A DNA stretch of 64,000 nucleotides from Gymnorhina tibicen (lineage: Eukaryota; Chordata; Aves; Passeriformes; Artamidae). The stretch lies in NCBI GenBank assembly GCA_013399875.1, contig VXAZ01000607.1, positions 558,001-622,000 of the forward strand, given 5' to 3'. The position numbers and the translations under genes are program-made. The notes beneath the pieces are model-generated. The model made no database searches and was not told the origin of the DNA. It saw nothing but the letters and a program-made list of their open reading frames with translations. Positions 62,921-64,000 of the stretch are shown here, one piece after another (the first letter of the stretch is position 1; every line of letters starts with the position of its first letter).

Positions 62921-64000
62921 GTGATCACACCCCTCTGCTCCGGGCAAACTCCCTCTAGTTGGGATGCATCACCATCAGTCCAGAGAGGCAGCGAGACGGG
63001 AGAGACCACGGGAATGTGGCACAAGTCCCTGTTGCCCCGCTGGGGATGTGGGGGCCGAGCAGGGAAGCGCAGCAGATAAACCTGAAATAGCAGTGCCAAA
63101 TATCCGAGGGCTGTGGAGGCAGCCCTGGGAGAAGGGACACAGCGGGCCAGGTGTGCTGTTCCACTTGTGCTCGGGATCAAAGCTGGGTGAGCTCACACAG
63201 TTCAGGTGTTTGCTTGGCACTGAATTGTGAGTGGATTCAGCCACTCAGATGGCAAAGCAACAATAAAATTGTCCTCAAAGGACGACTTCCAACCTCCTCG
63301 GATTTTTCTCTTTTCCTTTGCTTTTTATCATTCACAAAAGATTGGAGATAAAAGCCTGAGGGAAGGTGACTGTGAGTGCTGGAGCGAGGGGCAGAGCTCT
63401 GCCCTGCACCCCCCGGACCAGGTTGCCCCCACCCCATTGCCCCCCTGAGGCTCCTGAGTACCCAGCTTGATTCCAACCCCTGGCGTTCCACTGCCTTTAC
63501 AATCTATCCATCGCTGCCAAGAGCCCCCCACCCATTTCCAGAGTCCCCAGCCCACCAAGGGAACTTATTTCATTCCACTTTCACCTCTGCCCACCCGGGG
63601 CTGAGCTGGAGGAGGAAAACACCAGGTGGGAAAAACCCAGGAAGTTTCTCAACACCGCTGAGCACGTTGGTTACAGAGACAGATATTTATTTCTCTGAGC
63701 CTGTGACAACCCGAGTCAGCCTTATCTGCCCCAAACACTTTGTTGATCAGACAGAGAAGCACAGCCCGGGCAGCAGAGCCAGCTTGGCACAGCACAGGGA
63801 ACCGCCGGCGGGTCCGAGGTGCTGTTCAGAGACAAGAAATCACCTCGGAGTTCAAAGGCTGGGGAAGGAGATTGTCACCTTGGAAACCAGCCGGGCAAGG
63901 CATCATCAGCTGCCCAGCCCCGGGGGACGCTGCCCATGGACCCGGAGGATGCTGGACACTGACACCGAGGGTCCCACCCCGAGTGCAGGCAGGGAGAGGG
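62921..64000. other. Mixed spacer to the right edge, no gene seen
   Basis: Mostly GC-rich. An AT-leaning patch at 63225-63350 (AGCAACAATAAAATTGTCC) and a small one at 63675-63740 (GATATTTATTTCTC, CTTATCTGCC) may be minor elements. No gene, repeat or RNA recognised. Confidence 0.4.

Noticed and set aside
1..64000. tRNA, rRNA, known microRNA seeds, CRISPR arrays, bacterial operons
   Set aside because: Searched by eye on both strands; no cloverleaf, no B-box with matching A-box, no regularly spaced repeats, no prokaryotic gene organisation.

Overview
This window is vertebrate nuclear DNA, almost certainly from a bird. Four 5'-truncated CR1 LINE remnants carry the CR1 3'-end signature (around 15045-15124, 28217-28347, 34536-34975 and 46522-46760). 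There is also an ancient MIR-type SINE (21915-22080). Interspersed repeats are otherwise very sparse, and the GC-rich background broken by AT-rich islands fits a bird micro- or intermediate chromosome. The species and chromosome cannot be fixed from sequence alone.

I find no protein-coding gene, tRNA, rRNA, known microRNA, CRISPR array or intact mobile element that I can defend. The many open frames are Pro/Ser/Gly/Arg-rich or low complexity, lack recognisable domains, and are expected in GC-rich DNA where stop codons are rare. Two weak exon-like signals (minus strand 37404-37494; plus strand 56568-56708) and one unusually long open frame (59957-61237) are recorded for checking, not called as genes.

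What the window does hold is a long alternation. GC-rich spacers look unconstrained. Between them lie several dozen AT-rich islands of about 100-600 bp, packed with homeodomain cores (TAATTA, TTAATTA), POU octamers (ATGCAAAT), E-boxes and GATA-like sites. This texture is typical of conserved non-coding enhancers in a gene desert or giant intron around a developmental transcription factor. The richest islands are 1-300, 2235-3060, 12520-12995, 16900-17660, 19650-20105, 23260-23480, 25490-25720, 32560-33080, 35360-35870, 38320-38730, 45700-46340, 48770-49060, 49540-49790, 52350-52700 and 55370-55620. Several CpG-dense segments (4330-5035, 18115-18460, 31928-32135, 43938-44160, 48190-48470, 54160-54480) have no recognisable gene. 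They could be orphan CpG islands, alternative promoters or Polycomb-type elements.

Layout: 0-10 kb has islands, a CpG island and a purine tract, ending in an assembly gap (9973-10610). 10-20 kb has islands, a CR1 tail and a CpG island. 20-30 kb has the strongest island cluster, the MIR, a perfect (GT)5(AC)5 palindrome and two homeodomain palindromes. 30-40 kb has the large 32.6-33.1 kb island, a CR1 and small tandem duplications. 40-50 kb has a 51-bp minisatellite, X-box-like sites and more islands. 50-64 kb has a TA-rich microsatellite, further islands and a long GC-rich tail. If the islands work together, the likely role is long-range control of one neighbouring gene, but that gene is not in the window and I cannot name it. 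All conservation statements are inferences from composition and motif content, because no alignment was available.
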